Shown here: piece after piece, positions 43,335 to 54,439 of the stretch | Numbering within the stretch: the first letter of the stretch is position 1 | How the letters are laid out: each line of letters opens with the position of its first letter | Assembly (NCBI RefSeq): GCF_010748935.1 | Contig: NZ_CP048796.1 | Span: 1,243,001 to 1,307,000 of the forward strand | Source: Providencia vermicola | Lineage (GTDB): Bacteria; Pseudomonadota; Gammaproteobacteria; Enterobacterales; Enterobacteriaceae | Length of the DNA stretch: 64,000 nucleotides | Reading direction: 5' to 3' | The notes under the pieces: generated by a model | The model's database searches: none | What the model saw: only the letters and a program-made list of their open reading frames with translations | Told to the model about the DNA's origin: nothing | Position numbers and translations under genes: made by a program

Positions 43335-45204
43335 GCTTAGCTCTTCCTTTTATCCAACCCCAAAAAAGTCCAATGCACATGATCAAAGCGCCACCCCAAA
43401 TCCATTGAACACCATCTTGCACATAAAAGCGTAGTGCATAACGGTTATTTCCTGTTTTTTCGCCTAAAACGGCATACCAGTTTCGTATCCATCCCCAATG
43501 CATACTTGGCTCAATCATGAGTTCTTTTCGGGCGGTATAAAATCGACGTTCAGGCATAAGCGTACTGATTAATTTATCTTTTTGAACAACAGTGATTAAG
43601 GCCTTTTCTGTTGTGTAATGAGATTGCGCCTCAAGTTGTAGCTGTTGAAACGTAAACTGATACCCTGATAGTGAAATAGAGTGCCCTAATGTCATATTTG
43701 CACTAACTTCTTGTTTACTCACTGTTGAGAAAGCAATACCTATAGCGAAGATAATGACACCTGAGTGTGAAATTAAGGAGGATAATTGGCGCTGTATATC
43801 TCGAAATGGTCGCAACCACAAAAGAAGCAGTAATGCAGCCATGATAGCCATCATACTGGAGAACAGCTTTCCTTCACGCCAAAAATACAGCGTAATGCCA
43901 ATCGTACAGATAATAAGGAGAGATAAACGCCAGTAAAAAAATCGAGGAGATATTTTTGGGTAATGTAGCGCCCAAGCGCCAATAACTGCGAGCATTAATA
44001 GCCCAAAAGGAAATAAAGCGTGATTAAAGTAAGGTGAGCCAACAGATATTTTCCCCCAGCCAAACATGCTGTAGAGCATTGGATATAGGGTACCAAGGAG
44101 TACGATACATAAGACCACCACAAATAAAATCAAAGATAATTGTAAATAGATTTCTCTTGTCGTGAGTGTAGTTTTGGCCCGTGATGGTAAGGTTTGAGCT
44201 TTGCTACTGTAAATAAATAAGGCCACCATACTCATGATTATAAATAGCAAAAATAGCGGTAACGCACGAACATTATCAAGGGCAAAGGCATGTACTGAAA
44301 CGAGTATGCCTGAACGGACGATCAGTGTACCAAGTAGTGATAAAATAAACGCCATAATTGCCAACATCATTGACCAGTGGCGGAAATTTCCTTGTTTTCG
44401 TGATGCAGATAAGCTGTGTAGTAGGGCGGTTGCTGCTAGCCATGGTAATAATGAGGCATTCTCGACAGGATCCCAAAACCACCAGCCACCCCATCCCAAT
44501 TCACTGTAAGCCCACCATGAACCGAGTGTGATACCTAAAGTTAATATGCACCAGCTTGGTACGGCCCAGCGCCAGCAAAGCCATGCAATGGTTTGACTAA
44601 AATTACCCGCAACAAGAGCCGCTAAGACTAATGAGGTAACGACCATGAGACCACTATAACCAAGATAAAGTAGAGGAGGATGTAAGATCAGCCCCCAATG
44701 CTGCAACATGGGGTTGAGATCACGCCCCTCAATCGCAGGTGGAAAAATCCGCACAAAAGGATCGGAGTAAAAGACGATAAACCACAGCAATGCCGCAGTC
44801 ATGGCTGACAGGAATATTAAGGCTAGCGCAAAGAATGGATGTTTTTGTTTACGATATCGCCAGGCAACAAGTAAGTTCCAAGCAGATAAGAATAACGCCC
44901 ATAATAACAATGAACCCTCATGTCCGCCCCAAACCGCGGCTATTTTGATAGCCATTGGCGATAGACGATGGCTATGTTGAGCGACATAGACCACAGAAAA
45001 ATGGCTTTCAATAAAGCTGATGGTAAGACAAAGAAAGGCGATAGCTAAAAAAATAAATTGTAAAGTGGACCAAAAGACGCCTAATTTTACGGAATTAGGC
45101 GTCTTTTTATCGTAACCAACCAACCCAAACAAGGTATGGAAACTGGCTATACACAGTGTTAGCAGTAAGCTAATAAAGCCAATTTCAGGGAGTATCAGTT
45201 CCAA
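43327..45204 (-). CDS. nrfE: Haem lyase subunit NrfE (CcmF-like)
   Basis: Polytopic inner-membrane protein of the CcmF family, part of the haem lyase that attaches haem to the CxxCK site of NrfA. Periplasmic WWD signature [20 protein letters not shown], the conserved [15 protein letters not shown]-type loop ([17 protein letters not shown]) and EGRDLNPMLQHWGLILHPPLLYLGY are all present. 625 aa with about 14-15 helices. This and ccmF at 57112 are paralogues in one window, separating the CxxCK and CxxCH pathways. In the nrf operon between nrfD and the nrfFG fusion. Confidence 0.93.
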   Translation of the reverse strand: MELILPEIGFISLLLTLCIASFHTLFGLVGYDKKTPNSVKLGVFWSTLQFIFLAIAFLCLTISFIESHFSVVYVAQHSHRLSPMAIKIAAVWGGHEGSLLLWALFLSAWNLLVAWRYRKQKHPFFALALIFLSAMTAALLWFIVFYSDPFVRIFPPAIEGRDLNPMLQHWGLILHPPLLYLGYSGLMVVTSLVLAALVAGNFSQTIAWLCWRWAVPSWCILTLGITLGSWWAYSELGWGGWWFWDPVENASLLPWLAATALLHSLSASRKQGNFRHWSMMLAIMAFILSLLGTLIVRSGILVSVHAFALDNVRALPLFLLFIIMSMVALFIYSSKAQTLPSRAKTTLTTREIYLQLSLILFVVVLCIVLLGTLYPMLYSMFGWGKISVGSPYFNHALFPFGLLMLAVIGAWALHYPKISPRFFYWRLSLLIICTIGITLYFWREGKLFSSMMAIMAALLLLLWLRPFRDIQRQLSSLISHSGVIIFAIGIAFSTVSKQEVSANMTLGHSISLSGYQFTFQQLQLEAQSHYTTEKALITVVQKDKLISTLMPERRFYTARKELMIEPSMHWGWIRNWYAVLGEKTGNNRYALRFYVQDGVQWIWGGALIMCIGLFWGWIKGRAKHV

Positions 45205-45235
45205 TGAAGCACCTTGTTTATGTTGATTGTAGTGA

Positions 45236-46192
45236 TTAAGCGACCGTCAATTGTCCTGCATACAGTACGAAGAATCGCAGTAAAAAGACACCAATGAGAC
45301 TAGCACTGCTGACTAAAATAACCCGAGATGCTGTTTGGCTTTTATTCACCCATTTTTTCAAACTCAAAGGGATAATAAAACCTATTCCTACAACACCAAT
45401 CCAAAACCACCATGTCCAAAAACCACCACCCAATGCGGCAATTAGGGCGCGCATTTTGCCATCATCCCCAAGTGCTAAACCGATAAAAAATGCTGCCAGC
45501 AAAAAGATTTCTAACCAAACGACAAAGCTTTCAACGCGATGTAGAAAATGAGCTTCTTGGTTGTGGATATTTTTACGGTAGCGTAACGCTAAGGCTATCA
45601 GTGCAACAGCAATGCCGGATGAAATCCCTGAAAAGAGAAATAATGCAGGCAAAATAGGATTGTTTAAGAAAGGGTATGATTTTAAAGCTGAAAGTAAGAA
45701 TCCCGTGTAGGCGCCTAACAATACTGCTAAGACGAGCATGGTGACTTCAATCACGCGCATGGCGGGTGTAAATAGGGGGAATAGCCGTTGGATAAAACCC
45801 AAACGGGGTAGCCATTTTTGTTGCAATTCAACTAGCTCAGATTGAAAAACGTTGGCTAACCACACGATGAGCACAACCATATACACTTGGAATAACATAA
45901 CCCCCATCGACATCACAGAGGTTGGGCTATAGTGGAACATCAATTTCCAGAAAGTCCAAGGTCGGGTTAAGTGGAAAATCAAAATCAGTAAACCAAGAAT
46001 GATGGTCGTTGGTGCAAGTAATAAAGTGGCTCGCATTAGCGTGCTGTTACTCGTCGCTTCGGAAGGGTAAAAGTGACGTAATAAAATGGCGAGTACCACT
46101 AACCCCGCTGAAACTCCAATTAAAAAGAGATAAACAGCGATTGGCCAATCCCAGACCAGCGATTCAAAATGGAAAGCAGAAGCGGTTGTCAT
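45236..46192 (-). CDS. nrfD: Nitrite reductase membrane quinol dehydrogenase NrfD
   Basis: Integral inner-membrane protein of the NrfD/PsrC family that oxidises menaquinol and passes electrons to NrfC. It begins FHFESLVWDWPIAVYLFLIG, a family hallmark, and has about eight helices. 318 aa, as in E. coli. The start overlaps nrfC by 4 bases, and 31 bases separate it from nrfE. Confidence 0.95.
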   Translation of the reverse strand: MTTASAFHFESLVWDWPIAVYLFLIGVSAGLVVLAILLRHFYPSEATSNSTLMRATLLLAPTTIILGLLILIFHLTRPWTFWKLMFHYSPTSVMSMGVMLFQVYMVVLIVWLANVFQSELVELQQKWLPRLGFIQRLFPLFTPAMRVIEVTMLVLAVLLGAYTGFLLSALKSYPFLNNPILPALFLFSGISSGIAVALIALALRYRKNIHNQEAHFLHRVESFVVWLEIFLLAAFFIGLALGDDGKMRALIAALGGGFWTWWFWIGVVGIGFIIPLSLKKWVNKSQTASRVILVSSASLIGVFLLRFFVLYAGQLTVA

Positions 46193-46860
46193 TGGCTCAC
46201 CTCCCCATACTTAAATGGAACTCGATAGACTTTGGGTCGAGTACCAAGTGCAATTTTATAGCGATAGGTTGTTTTTTGGCGGAGCATGATTGCAATATCA
46301 CTGTTTGGGTCATCCAAATTACCAAAAATGAGCGCTTTTGTTGGACATGCTTCAACACAAGCCGGTTGTTGACCTTTTTTCAAATTGGTTTTACGGCAAA
46401 AGTCACATTTATCGGCAGTTTTATTAACAGGATGAATAAAACGTACTCGATAAGGGCATGCCGCAATGCAGTATTGGCAACCGACACACAAGTCTGGATT
46501 AACATCGACAATACCGGTTGTCTTATCGATAAATGAGGCCCCTGTCGGGCAGACATCGACGCAAGGGGCATGCTCACAATGTTGGCATGAATGCCTAAAG
46601 AAACGATATTTGATATCAGGAAAGTGGCCAATTGGTTCACTACGGATAATCGTTAATCTTGAAACGCCTTCAGGCACGTGATTGACTTCTCGGCAAGCGT
46701 CCATACAAGCTGTACAGCCAATACATAAGGCTTCATCATGAATCATGCCATAGCGTAGCCCATTAATTTTCATTGTATTTGCTAGAGTATGGACCGTCGT
46801 CCCTCCAGACGCAGCTAACACTCCTGCATAGATAATAAATTGACGACGCGAACAACTCAT
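46189..46860 (-). CDS. nrfC: Nitrite reductase iron-sulfur protein NrfC
   Basis: Periplasmic-side ferredoxin-like subunit that carries electrons from NrfD to NrfB. Tat signal [18 protein letters not shown]. Four [4Fe-4S] motifs: [37 protein letters not shown] and the last built from CDFC and CVEACP. 223 aa. Overlaps nrfB and nrfD by 4 bases each. Confidence 0.95.
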   Translation of the reverse strand: MSCSRRQFIIYAGVLAASGGTTVHTLANTMKINGLRYGMIHDEALCIGCTACMDACREVNHVPEGVSRLTIIRSEPIGHFPDIKYRFFRHSCQHCEHAPCVDVCPTGASFIDKTTGIVDVNPDLCVGCQYCIAACPYRVRFIHPVNKTADKCDFCRKTNLKKGQQPACVEACPTKALIFGNLDDPNSDIAIMLRQKTTYRYKIALGTRPKVYRVPFKYGEVSQ

Positions 46861-47423
46861 GGCTGCTCCTTACGCAATTTTACCGCCGCTGGATTGAAAT
46901 CAGGGTTGTTGCGTTGCTCTGAGTGGCAATCAACACAAATTGTTATGCGTCCTTTGTCATTGAGAACCTTCATCGTATCTTGTTTTGGATGAAGATCATG
47001 GCAACTTGCGCAGGCGACTTTGGTCACATGCACATCATGTGGCCAGAACGCTTTTTGTAGCTGTTCGGGTAAATGACATGATAGGCAAACACTATTTTGT
47101 TGCTCCACGCTATACATAGGGTGGTTGAAACGCATGACATCTTTCGCCCCTTCACGATGGTGAGGACCTGGATTGCCATGGCAGTTAGTACAGGTCACTG
47201 GAAGGTTATTGTTAGGATTGATGACGGATGCATGAGTTCCATGCATACCCTCTTTGTCGGGTTTATGGCAATCCAAACAAGCAGCATCGGGATTACGTTG
47301 CTGAGTGACAACCCAGCGTTCACCATTCTCTGGTGTGGATGGTGTCGCTGCGGATGCGGCAATGCTCCATAACAAGCCTGACGCCAGCACCCCAGCAGTT
47401 AATAACGAACGTAGTACGCTCAT
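46857..47423 (-). CDS. nrfB: Pentahaem cytochrome c NrfB
   Basis: Periplasmic electron donor to NrfA. Signal peptide ends [10 protein letters not shown]. Exactly five CxxCH motifs: CLDCH, CTNCH, CLSCH, CASCH and CVDCH. 188 aa, as in E. coli NrfB. Lies between nrfA (45 bases) and nrfC (4-base overlap). Confidence 0.95.
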   Translation of the reverse strand: MSVLRSLLTAGVLASGLLWSIAASAATPSTPENGERWVVTQQRNPDAACLDCHKPDKEGMHGTHASVINPNNNLPVTCTNCHGNPGPHHREGAKDVMRFNHPMYSVEQQNSVCLSCHLPEQLQKAFWPHDVHVTKVACASCHDLHPKQDTMKVLNDKGRITICVDCHSEQRNNPDFNPAAVKLRKEQP

Positions 47424-47468
47424 ATTGACTCCATTGTTATGCCGCCACTTTGCAGAGGCGGATTGCGG

Positions 47469-48905
47469 TTATTGGCTTAGCAGATTGTTTTTACGAGCTT
47501 GATCATCCCACTCCGGTACAATGGTTTTCAAAAACTCTTGTTTTTCAGCATTGATTTTTTGCATATCCAAACCAATTGCCTGTTGGGCTTTTTCTTTGGT
47601 TGAAATATCAGGAATAGCAATTTCATGGGTAACGCCTTTCGCACCTAACAAGCGCACCAATTTAGTCCGTGCATCGGCAGCTTTATTCATCGCTCCACCT
47701 AGCATACGTAGGCCTTCATCAGGCGCATGCATATGAATACCATGAGACGCAATCGCGAGGTCCCAACGCCATTGAGCATGGCGAATATCAGCTAAAATAG
47801 GTGCCATTTCTTTTTCTGTCGCACCAGCATCCCAAGCTGCTTTGGCTTCAAAGTGGGCATGCACGAGTTGATCTTCCACTTTGATTTTCATCTCTTGGAT
47901 CGCTTGTTTACGCTCAGCGACAACAGCTTGTAGCGCTTGTTTGCTTTGGGTATGGCAATTACGGCAGGTTTGTTCAAAGTTATCGAAAGGGTTTCCTATT
48001 TTGTGGCTGGTATAGAGTTCACCTTTTTCATTTTGCAATTTAGGCATATGGCAGTCGATACAGGTGACGTTATTTTTTCCGTGAATACCTGCACTCCATG
48101 TTTCGAACTCAGGATGCTGTGCTTTTAGCATGGGGGCTTTTGACAGTGAGTTTGTCCAATCAGAAAAACCGATATTGTCATAATACACTTCCATGTCTTC
48201 TACTTTGGTACCGTTATCCCAAGGGAATTTGACGGATTTATTGTCTCCTGCAAAGTAATATTCGACATGGCATTGACCACACACCATAGATTGTTGTTCG
48301 AAACGGCTCGCGTGCTCAAAAGGCTTTCCAATGGTTTCCATAGCTCTTGCGGCATAGGGACGTGTGAGTGTAAGCGCAGGTTTACCTTGAGCAAATTCAG
48401 GTGAGTCAGTTTTGTGGCAGTCAGCACATCCTAATACATTAACGATTTCGGGGCCGCCTTTTGCCCATTTACCATGGAAATAGTTATCTTCGCCTTGTTC
48501 TTGAATCAGTCTGGCAACATCAGGACTTTTGCAGCTCCAACATGCCATAGGAAGTGGGCCATCTTGTGCGTTTTTAGGTGCCCCAGTTCTTAGTGTCTCA
48601 CGCACATCAATGAGTGCGTAAGCATGACCGCGAGGCTTGTTGTAATCACGAGAAAAAGGATAACCAGCCCAAAGGATCACTAAGCGTGGATCCTCAGCAA
48701 GAGCGTCTTCACGTTGTGCTTGCTCAGAGGTTGCACGCCATGAATGATATTGATCAGGATGTGACTGAGCAAAGGACTCATTTTTGGTATTAATGGTTGA
48801 TGATGCTTCCTTTGATTCTGTTTGTGCGTGGATAGAGTTACTAAATAGAAATATTCCTGCAAGCAAACTCAGTAAGCACAGAATACTATTTCTTATCTTT
48901 GCCAT
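47469..48905 (-). CDS. nrfA: Cytochrome c nitrite reductase (ammonia-forming) NrfA
   Basis: Periplasmic pentahaem enzyme reducing nitrite to ammonium with six electrons, and also NO and hydroxylamine. Signal peptide [20 protein letters not shown] with FSNSIHA. Active-site haem motif CWSCK at residues 122-126, with Lys as axial ligand; the other four are CADCH, CGQCH, CIDCH and CRNCH. 478 aa, as in E. coli. GAGG lies 5 bases before the ATG. First gene of the nrf operon; the divergent spacer with nap holds an FNR-like site and NarL/NarP-type sites. Confidence 0.97.
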   Translation of the reverse strand: MAKIRNSILCLLSLLAGIFLFSNSIHAQTESKEASSTINTKNESFAQSHPDQYHSWRATSEQAQREDALAEDPRLVILWAGYPFSRDYNKPRGHAYALIDVRETLRTGAPKNAQDGPLPMACWSCKSPDVARLIQEQGEDNYFHGKWAKGGPEIVNVLGCADCHKTDSPEFAQGKPALTLTRPYAARAMETIGKPFEHASRFEQQSMVCGQCHVEYYFAGDNKSVKFPWDNGTKVEDMEVYYDNIGFSDWTNSLSKAPMLKAQHPEFETWSAGIHGKNNVTCIDCHMPKLQNEKGELYTSHKIGNPFDNFEQTCRNCHTQSKQALQAVVAERKQAIQEMKIKVEDQLVHAHFEAKAAWDAGATEKEMAPILADIRHAQWRWDLAIASHGIHMHAPDEGLRMLGGAMNKAADARTKLVRLLGAKGVTHEIAIPDISTKEKAQQAIGLDMQKINAEKQEFLKTIVPEWDDQARKNNLLSQ

Positions 48906-49036
48906 AAGGGCCTCGAGTGATGTAAGCCAGCCATCCCATTGGCTGTAATATTATTATTTATAAGTGATGGCAAATAGATGATTGCCATCATGACATGCCT
49001 AGTTAATAGCTCTAGCAAATAACCACACTCAAAATA

Positions 49037-49050
49037 TTGTTTTTGAGCAA
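49037..49050 (-). promoter_or_regulatory. FNR-like site upstream of nrfA
   Basis: TTGTT-tttg-AGCAA matches the FNR consensus TTGAT-N4-ATCAA at 8 of 10 positions and keeps the key TTG...CAA. Its centre is about 138 bases from the nrfA ATG, which leaves room for a class II promoter and a leader of roughly 100 bases. Confidence 0.4.
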
Positions 49051-49327
49051 AGCTAAATTTATTAAAAGAAGTGTGATTAAGATAATGTGAGTAATATCTG
49101 ATCATGGATGTAAATTAGGAAAGAAAACATAAAACAGTCTAAAATAAAAAGAGGTATTCAGCCGTTAAGATTTATTCTCATTATCAGCGATAATAATGAG
49201 GACGATAATGCGTTGTGAATGACAGTGTTCAATGAGTCCGCAAGGCTTTCGATTTATAGAATGAAAAATAAAATGTGCATTAGTTCTAATATTTTCGATA
49301 TGAAAAGAATAAAGAGAATTGCTCTTA

Positions 49328-49343
49328 TACCTCTTTAGTAGTA
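49328..49343. promoter_or_regulatory. NarL/NarP 7-2-7 site
   Basis: TACCTCT-tt-AGTAGTA: both heptamers fit TACYNMT in inverted orientation with 2-base spacing, a perfect 7-2-7 site for phosphorylated NarL or NarP. It lies roughly midway between nrfA and napF. Confidence 0.75.
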
Positions 49344-49532
49344 TTTCTATCTGTTATAGATATGAATATTTCATGAAGGTTTAGGTTTAATTTGGTTTAC
49401 CCTATTTAAAAAATGTTAATAACTTTTTACTACTCTAAATATAATATAAGGGTTAGTCAGCAAGTTACCTAATAAAATTCAAAATACTTTCCAAGTAAAC
49501 TATTTTTTTTCAATTAATATAATAATTAATGT

Positions 49533-49577
49533 TACCTACTTAGTAGTATGTATTTTTATACCCTCAGTCGTTAATAT
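49533..49577 (+). promoter_or_regulatory. napF promoter with NarP-type site
   Basis: TACCTAC-tt-AGTAGTA (49533-49548) is a 7-2-7 site with one mismatch. A -10 TAATAT lies at 49572-49577. This predicts a start near 49584 with the site centred close to -44, the NarP spacing known for E. coli napF. No convincing FNR box was found next to it. Confidence 0.6.
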
Positions 49578-49660
49578 TTGTCATTAATACACATATAAAA
49601 TTTGCGGTTAATTTTCAATTTTTGCATTAATTTTGTTTGGGCAATGTTAAGGAAATCAAC

Positions 49661-50152
49661 ATGGTTGATATCACCCGTCGGGGAGTATTAACAGGTGCGT
49701 GGCGCAGTGCGACGCCTGTTGTTCGACCGCCATGGAGTGGTAGTGAAGATCGCTTTATTGAAAGTTGCATTCGTTGCAACGAATGCCTTACACATTGTGA
49801 AACTGCAATTCTCGTTTCCGGCCCTGGCGGTTATCCTGTCGTTGATTTTTTACAAGGGGAATGCACATTCTGCTATGCTTGTGCTACCGCGTGTCCTGAA
49901 CCAATATTTCTGCCGCAAACGTCTCAGCCTTGGGATATTTCCATTTCTATTGCTCAAACCTGTCTGGCCTACCGTTCTATTGAATGTCGACGTTGCGAAG
50001 ACAATTGTGAGCCGCAAGTGATCTCTTTTCGTCCATCACTGACTGGAATCTATCAGCCCAAGATTGATAAGCAGGGTTGTACAGGTTGTGGCGCCTGTGT
50101 TGCCAGTTGCCCTGTATCAGCCATTACTTTGGAGCATGAAAATGCACAATAG
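49661..50152 (+). CDS. napF: Ferredoxin-type protein NapF
   Basis: Cytoplasmic [4Fe-4S] protein that assists NapA maturation. Motifs CIRCNECLTHCE, CTFCYACATACPEP and CTGCGACVASCPV, with an extra CRRCEDNCEP. It starts MVDITRRGVLTGAWRSA; the ATG at 49661 has AAGGA 7 bases upstream, while the frame is open to a TTG at 49637. 163 aa, as in E. coli. First gene of nap; overlaps napD by 11 bases. Confidence 0.94.
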   Translation: MVDITRRGVLTGAWRSATPVVRPPWSGSEDRFIESCIRCNECLTHCETAILVSGPGGYPVVDFLQGECTFCYACATACPEPIFLPQTSQPWDISISIAQTCLAYRSIECRRCEDNCEPQVISFRPSLTGIYQPKIDKQGCTGCGACVASCPVSAITLEHENAQ

Positions 50153-50420
50153 CTGGCAAGTATGTAGTTTGATTGTACAAGTAAAATGTGAACAGGCTTG
50201 CACTGTGACGACGGCTTTGAATCAATTGCCTGGTTGCGAGGTGGCGATTAGCTCACCTGAAACAGGCAAATTGATTGTTGTTGTTGAGTCAGAACACAGT
50301 CGCACTCTGATTGATACTATTGATTCAGTACGCAATGTTGAAGGCGTGCTGTCTGTTTCGCTGGTTTACCACCAGCAGGATGAGCAATGTGAGGAAAATG
50401 ATGAAACTCAGTCGTCGTAG
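50142..50420 (+). CDS. napD: NapA signal-peptide chaperone NapD
   Basis: Small cytoplasmic chaperone that binds the Tat signal of NapA until cofactor insertion is complete. It starts [15 protein letters not shown] and has the ferredoxin-fold core [20 protein letters not shown] and [16 protein letters not shown]. 92 aa. The ATG at 50142 has GGAG 7 bases upstream; the open frame back to 50064 overlaps napF and is not needed. Overlaps napA by 20 bases. Confidence 0.94.
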   Translation: MHNSWQVCSLIVQVKCEQACTVTTALNQLPGCEVAISSPETGKLIVVVESEHSRTLIDTIDSVRNVEGVLSVSLVYHQQDEQCEENDETQSS

Positions 50421-52887
50421 CTTCATGAAAGCCAATGCTGTTGCGGCCGCTGCTGCGGCGGCAGGTATTGGTGCACCGAGTCTCGCTAAGGCAGTCGTCG
50501 GGCAACAAGAGGACATCAAATGGGATAAGGCGCCTTGCCGCTTTTGTGGTACAGGGTGCGGTGTACTTGTAGGAACCCAAAATGGCCGTATAGTGGCGAG
50601 CCAAGGCGATCCAGAAGCGCCGGTTAATCGGGGTTTAAACTGCATTAAAGGGTATTTCTTACCTAAAATTATGTACGGAAAAGACCGTTTGACTCAGCCA
50701 TTGCTGCGTATGAAAGACGGTGAATATGACAAAAATGGTGAGTTTACCCCTGTAACTTGGGAAAAAGCCTTTGATGTCATGGAAGAAAAACTCAAAACGA
50801 CATTAAAAGCGCGCGGCCCTGAAGGCGTGGGTATGTTTGGCTCCGGTCAGTGGACCGTGTGGGAAGGTTATGCAGCCTCTAAATTGTTCAAAGGGGGGTT
50901 CCGTTCTAATAATTTAGACCCGAATGCACGTCACTGCATGGCTTCTGCGGTTGTTGGCTTTATGCGTACTTTCGGTATGGATGAGCCTATGGGTTGCTAT
51001 GATGATATCGAGCAAGCCGATGCATTTGTGCTTTGGGGCTCAAATATGGCAGAGATGCACCCTATTTTGTGGTCTCGGATCACCAATCGCCGCTTATCTG
51101 ACCCAAATGTGCGTGTTGCGGTTCTTTCTACCTTTAAACACCGTAGTTTTGAATTGGCGGATAACGGCATTGTGTTTACGCCGCAATCTGACTTAGTGAT
51201 CCTGAATTATATTGCTAACTATATTATTGAAAATAATGCGGTTAATCAGGAATTCTTTGATAAACACGTTAATTTACGCCGTGGTGCAACGGATATCGGT
51301 TATGGCTTACGACCCACTCATCCTTTAGAACAAAGTGCCAAAAACCCAGGTTCAGATGCTTCAGAACCAATGACATGGGATGAGTATAAGGCATTCGTTG
51401 CTGACTATACGCTAGACAAAACCGCCGAAATGACGGGAGTTCCTAAAGATCAGTTAGAAGCATTAGCTAAACTGTATGCTGATCCAAACATAAAAGTAGT
51501 CTCTTACTGGACGATGGGCTTTAATCAGCACACTCGTGGTGTTTGGGCAAATAACCTTTGTTATAACTTGCACTTATTGACCGGAAAAATCTCACAACCA
51601 GGTTGTGGTCCTTTCTCATTGACAGGACAGCCATCAGCATGTGGTACGGCTCGTGAGGTAGGCACTTTTGCACACCGCTTACCCGCAGACATGGTCGTAA
51701 CCAATGAAAAACATCGTGAGAAAGTCGAACAAGTTTGGCAATTACCCGCTGGTACGATCCCAGAAAAAGTGGGGCTACATGCGGTAGCGCAAGATCGTGC
51801 ATTAAAAGACGGTACACTCAACTTCTATTGGGTAATGTGCAACAACAACATGCAAGCTGGCCCAAATATTAACGAAGAACGCATGCCGGGTTGGCGTGAT
51901 CCGCGCAATTTTATCGTCGTTTCAGACCCTTATCCGACCGTGAGTGCTATCTCTGCTGACTTGATCTTACCGACTGCAATGTGGGTTGAAAAAGAAGGTG
52001 CTTATGGTAACGCAGAGCGTCGGACACAATTTTGGCGTCAACAAGTTAAAGCGCCAGGCGAAGCAAAATCTGACCTGTGGCAGATGGTGCAATTTTCTCG
52101 TCGCTTTAAAACAGAAGAAGTGTGGCCTGAAGAGTTACTGGCTAAGAAACCTGAATACCGTGGTAAGACGCTTTATGATGTTCTGTTTGCAACCCAAGCC
52201 GTTACTCAGTTTCCGATTTCAGAGTTGGCAGAAGGCCAATTAAATGATGAGTCGCGGGAACTCGGTTTCTACCTGCAAAAAGGCTTATTTGAAGAGTACG
52301 CAAGTTTTGGCCGAGGCCACGGTCACGACCTTGCACCATTCGATGACTACCACAAAGCACGTGGTATCCGTTGGCCTGTGGTTGATGGTAAAGAGACACA
52401 ATGGCGTTATAGCGAAGGGCATGACCCGTATGTCAAAGCTGGCAGTGGCTACCAATTCTATGGCAAGCCCGATGGCAAGGCGGTCATTTTTGCTCTGCCA
52501 TTTGAGCCAGCCGCAGAAATACCAGACAAAGAATATGACTTGTGGCTATCGACGGGTCGAGTATTAGAGCATTGGCATACAGGCAGTATGACGCGTCGTG
52601 TACCAGAGTTACATCGTGCATTTCCTGAGTCACAAGTATTTATGCATCCATTAGATGCGAAAGACAGAGGGTTGCGCCGTGGTGACAAAGTGAAAGTCGT
52701 TTCGCGTCGTGGTGAGGTGACGACTATCGTTGAAACACGCGGGCGCAATCGGCCACCGAAAGGACTGGTGTATATGGCCTTCTTTGATGCATCTCAGTTA
52801 GTGAATAACTTAACGCTAGATGCTACCGATCCGCTTTCAAAAGAGACGGATTACAAAAAATGTGCCGTTAAGCTAGAGAAGGTGTAA
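50401..52887 (+). CDS. napA: Periplasmic nitrate reductase catalytic subunit NapA
   Basis: Molybdenum bis-MGD enzyme reducing nitrate to nitrite in the periplasm. Twin-arginine signal [21 protein letters not shown]. [4Fe-4S] motif [13 protein letters not shown] with the fourth Cys in NCIKG. Mo ligand Cys in [15 protein letters not shown]-terminal molybdopterin-binding [18 protein letters not shown]. 828 aa, exactly the E. coli length. The ATG at 50401 follows GAGG by 6 bases; the open frame to 50311 is a read-through of napD. Confidence 0.98.
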   Translation: MKLSRRSFMKANAVAAAAAAAGIGAPSLAKAVVGQQEDIKWDKAPCRFCGTGCGVLVGTQNGRIVASQGDPEAPVNRGLNCIKGYFLPKIMYGKDRLTQPLLRMKDGEYDKNGEFTPVTWEKAFDVMEEKLKTTLKARGPEGVGMFGSGQWTVWEGYAASKLFKGGFRSNNLDPNARHCMASAVVGFMRTFGMDEPMGCYDDIEQADAFVLWGSNMAEMHPILWSRITNRRLSDPNVRVAVLSTFKHRSFELADNGIVFTPQSDLVILNYIANYIIENNAVNQEFFDKHVNLRRGATDIGYGLRPTHPLEQSAKNPGSDASEPMTWDEYKAFVADYTLDKTAEMTGVPKDQLEALAKLYADPNIKVVSYWTMGFNQHTRGVWANNLCYNLHLLTGKISQPGCGPFSLTGQPSACGTAREVGTFAHRLPADMVVTNEKHREKVEQVWQLPAGTIPEKVGLHAVAQDRALKDGTLNFYWVMCNNNMQAGPNINEERMPGWRDPRNFIVVSDPYPTVSAISADLILPTAMWVEKEGAYGNAERRTQFWRQQVKAPGEAKSDLWQMVQFSRRFKTEEVWPEELLAKKPEYRGKTLYDVLFATQAVTQFPISELAEGQLNDESRELGFYLQKGLFEEYASFGRGHGHDLAPFDDYHKARGIRWPVVDGKETQWRYSEGHDPYVKAGSGYQFYGKPDGKAVIFALPFEPAAEIPDKEYDLWLSTGRVLEHWHTGSMTRRVPELHRAFPESQVFMHPLDAKDRGLRRGDKVKVVSRRGEVTTIVETRGRNRPPKGLVYMAFFDASQLVNNLTLDATDPLSKETDYKKCAVKLEKV

Positions 52888-52893
52888 TTGCTC

Positions 52894-53589
52894 ATGTCCC
52901 AGAAGCCGAAACTTCAAAATAGTCGCCGCCGTTTTTTGCGTGATACCGTTCGCGCGGCAGGTGGATTGGCCGCTATTGGTGTGGTACTGGGGTTACAACA
53001 GCAAACCTCCCGAGCGAGCGGAATTCGTCTTCGTCCGCCGGGAGCCATTAATGAAAATGCATTTGCAAGTGCTTGTGTTCGTTGTGGTCAATGCGTGCAA
53101 GCCTGTCCTTATGACATGTTAAAACTGGCCACACTAGCCTCGGGATTAGCGGCGGGAACGCCTTATTTCATTGCACGGGAAAACCCTTGTGAAATGTGTG
53201 AGGACATTCCTTGTGCCAAAGTGTGTCCAAGTGGTGCATTGGATAAAGAGATCGACTCCATCAACGACGCTCGAATGGGGCTGGCAGTGTTACTTGATCA
53301 GGAAAACTGCCTCAATTTTCAAGGACTACGCTGTGATGTCTGTTATCGCGTTTGTCCGTTAATTGATGAAGCAATTACCCTAGAAATAGAGCAAAACCAC
53401 CGTACCGGCAAACATGCTCGCTTTTTACCTACAGTGCATAGCAGTGCTTGTACTGGATGTGGTAAATGCGAGCAAGCTTGTGTTTTAGAAGAGGCGGCAA
53501 TCAAAGTGCTTCCATTAACGCTGGCTAAAGGGGAGTTAGGACATCACTACCGCTTTGGTTGGTTGGAGGGAAATGATGGCAAATCGTAA
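52894..53589 (+). CDS. napG: Quinol dehydrogenase ferredoxin subunit NapG
   Basis: Periplasmic [4Fe-4S] protein that, with NapH, feeds electrons from ubiquinol (and menaquinol) to NapC. Tat signal [20 protein letters not shown]. Four cluster motifs: [26 protein letters not shown], the group with CDVCYRVCP, and [12 protein letters not shown]. 231 aa from the ATG at 52894; a TTG at 52888 is also in frame. Overlaps napH by 14 bases. Confidence 0.94.
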   Translation: MSQKPKLQNSRRRFLRDTVRAAGGLAAIGVVLGLQQQTSRASGIRLRPPGAINENAFASACVRCGQCVQACPYDMLKLATLASGLAAGTPYFIARENPCEMCEDIPCAKVCPSGALDKEIDSINDARMGLAVLLDQENCLNFQGLRCDVCYRVCPLIDEAITLEIEQNHRTGKHARFLPTVHSSACTGCGKCEQACVLEEAAIKVLPLTLAKGELGHHYRFGWLEGNDGKS

Positions 53590-54439
53590 ACGCGATGCTG
53601 GGCGTGAGGCACTGGCGAAAAAAGGGTGGTGGCAAAGTCACAAATGGTTGTGGATGCGTCGGGTCAGCCAATTTTTGGTGTTAGCGATGTTTTTGAGTGG
53701 GCCTTGGTTTGGGGTATGGATCTTACACGGTAACTATAGCAGTAGTTTATTGTTAGATACCGTGCCATTAACCGACCCACTGATTACATTAGAAAGCCTT
53801 GCAAGTGGCTATTTGCCAGCCATTTCAGCATTAATTGGCGCTGCCATTGTATTACTGGTTTATGCATTTTTAGGAAAACGCATTTTTTGCAGTTGGGTAT
53901 GTCCGATTAATCCAGTGACAGATGCCGCGGCGTGGCTACGTCGTAAATTCGATTTTAATCAATCCGCGACGATACCGCGCTATATCCGTTATGTGTTGCT
54001 TATCGTGATTTTGATAGGCTCCGCGGTCACGGGAACTTTAGTGTGGGAATGGATTAACCCCGTTTCATTAATGGGCCGAAGTCTAATATTCGGTTTTGGC
54101 AGCGGAGCGTTGCTACTGCTCGCCTTATTTTTATTTGATTTACTCGTTGTGGAGCATGGCTGGTGCGGCCATCTATGTCCGCTCGGTGCGTTATATGGCA
54201 TCGCGGGCTGTAAAGGGGCTATCACCGTTGCAGCGATGAACAAACAAAACTGTACCCGCTGTATGGATTGCTTCCACATTTGTCCGGAGCCGCAAGTACT
54301 GCGAGCGTCGGTTTTAGATAAACAAGCCCCAGTCATGATATCTGATAAGGATTGCATTACATGCGGTCGTTGTATTGATGTGTGTTCTGAGGATGTTTTT
54401 AAAATAACACTACGATGGAGTTCGGGAGCGAAATCATGA
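53576..54439 (+). CDS. napH: Quinol dehydrogenase membrane subunit NapH
   Basis: Inner-membrane iron-sulfur protein, partner of NapG. It starts [19 protein letters not shown] and has four helices, the CxxxCP motifs CSWVCP and CGHLCP, and two C-terminal [4Fe-4S] motifs [14 protein letters not shown] and [13 protein letters not shown]. 287 aa. The ATG at 53576 has GGAGG just upstream. Overlaps napB by 4 bases. Confidence 0.94.
   Translation: MANRKRDAGREALAKKGWWQSHKWLWMRRVSQFLVLAMFLSGPWFGVWILHGNYSSSLLLDTVPLTDPLITLESLASGYLPAISALIGAAIVLLVYAFLGKRIFCSWVCPINPVTDAAAWLRRKFDFNQSATIPRYIRYVLLIVILIGSAVTGTLVWEWINPVSLMGRSLIFGFGSGALLLLALFLFDLLVVEHGWCGHLCPLGALYGIAGCKGAITVAAMNKQNCTRCMDCFHICPEPQVLRASVLDKQAPVMISDKDCITCGRCIDVCSEDVFKITLRWSSGAKS

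Larger units (their letters stand above)
48906..49660. promoter_or_regulatory. Divergent nrf-nap control region
   Basis: 755 bases without a gene between nrfA and napF. Contents noted separately: an FNR-like site on the nrf side, two NarL/NarP-type 7-2-7 sites and a napF -10. There is also a hairpin CTCATTAT/ATAATGAG (49177-49200) of unknown meaning. The middle is AT-rich. Confidence 0.7.

Noticed and set aside
49177-49200. Fur box in the nrf-nap spacer
   Set aside because: The CTCATTAT/ATAATGAG hairpin is only loosely similar to the Fur consensus, and its loop length does not fit.
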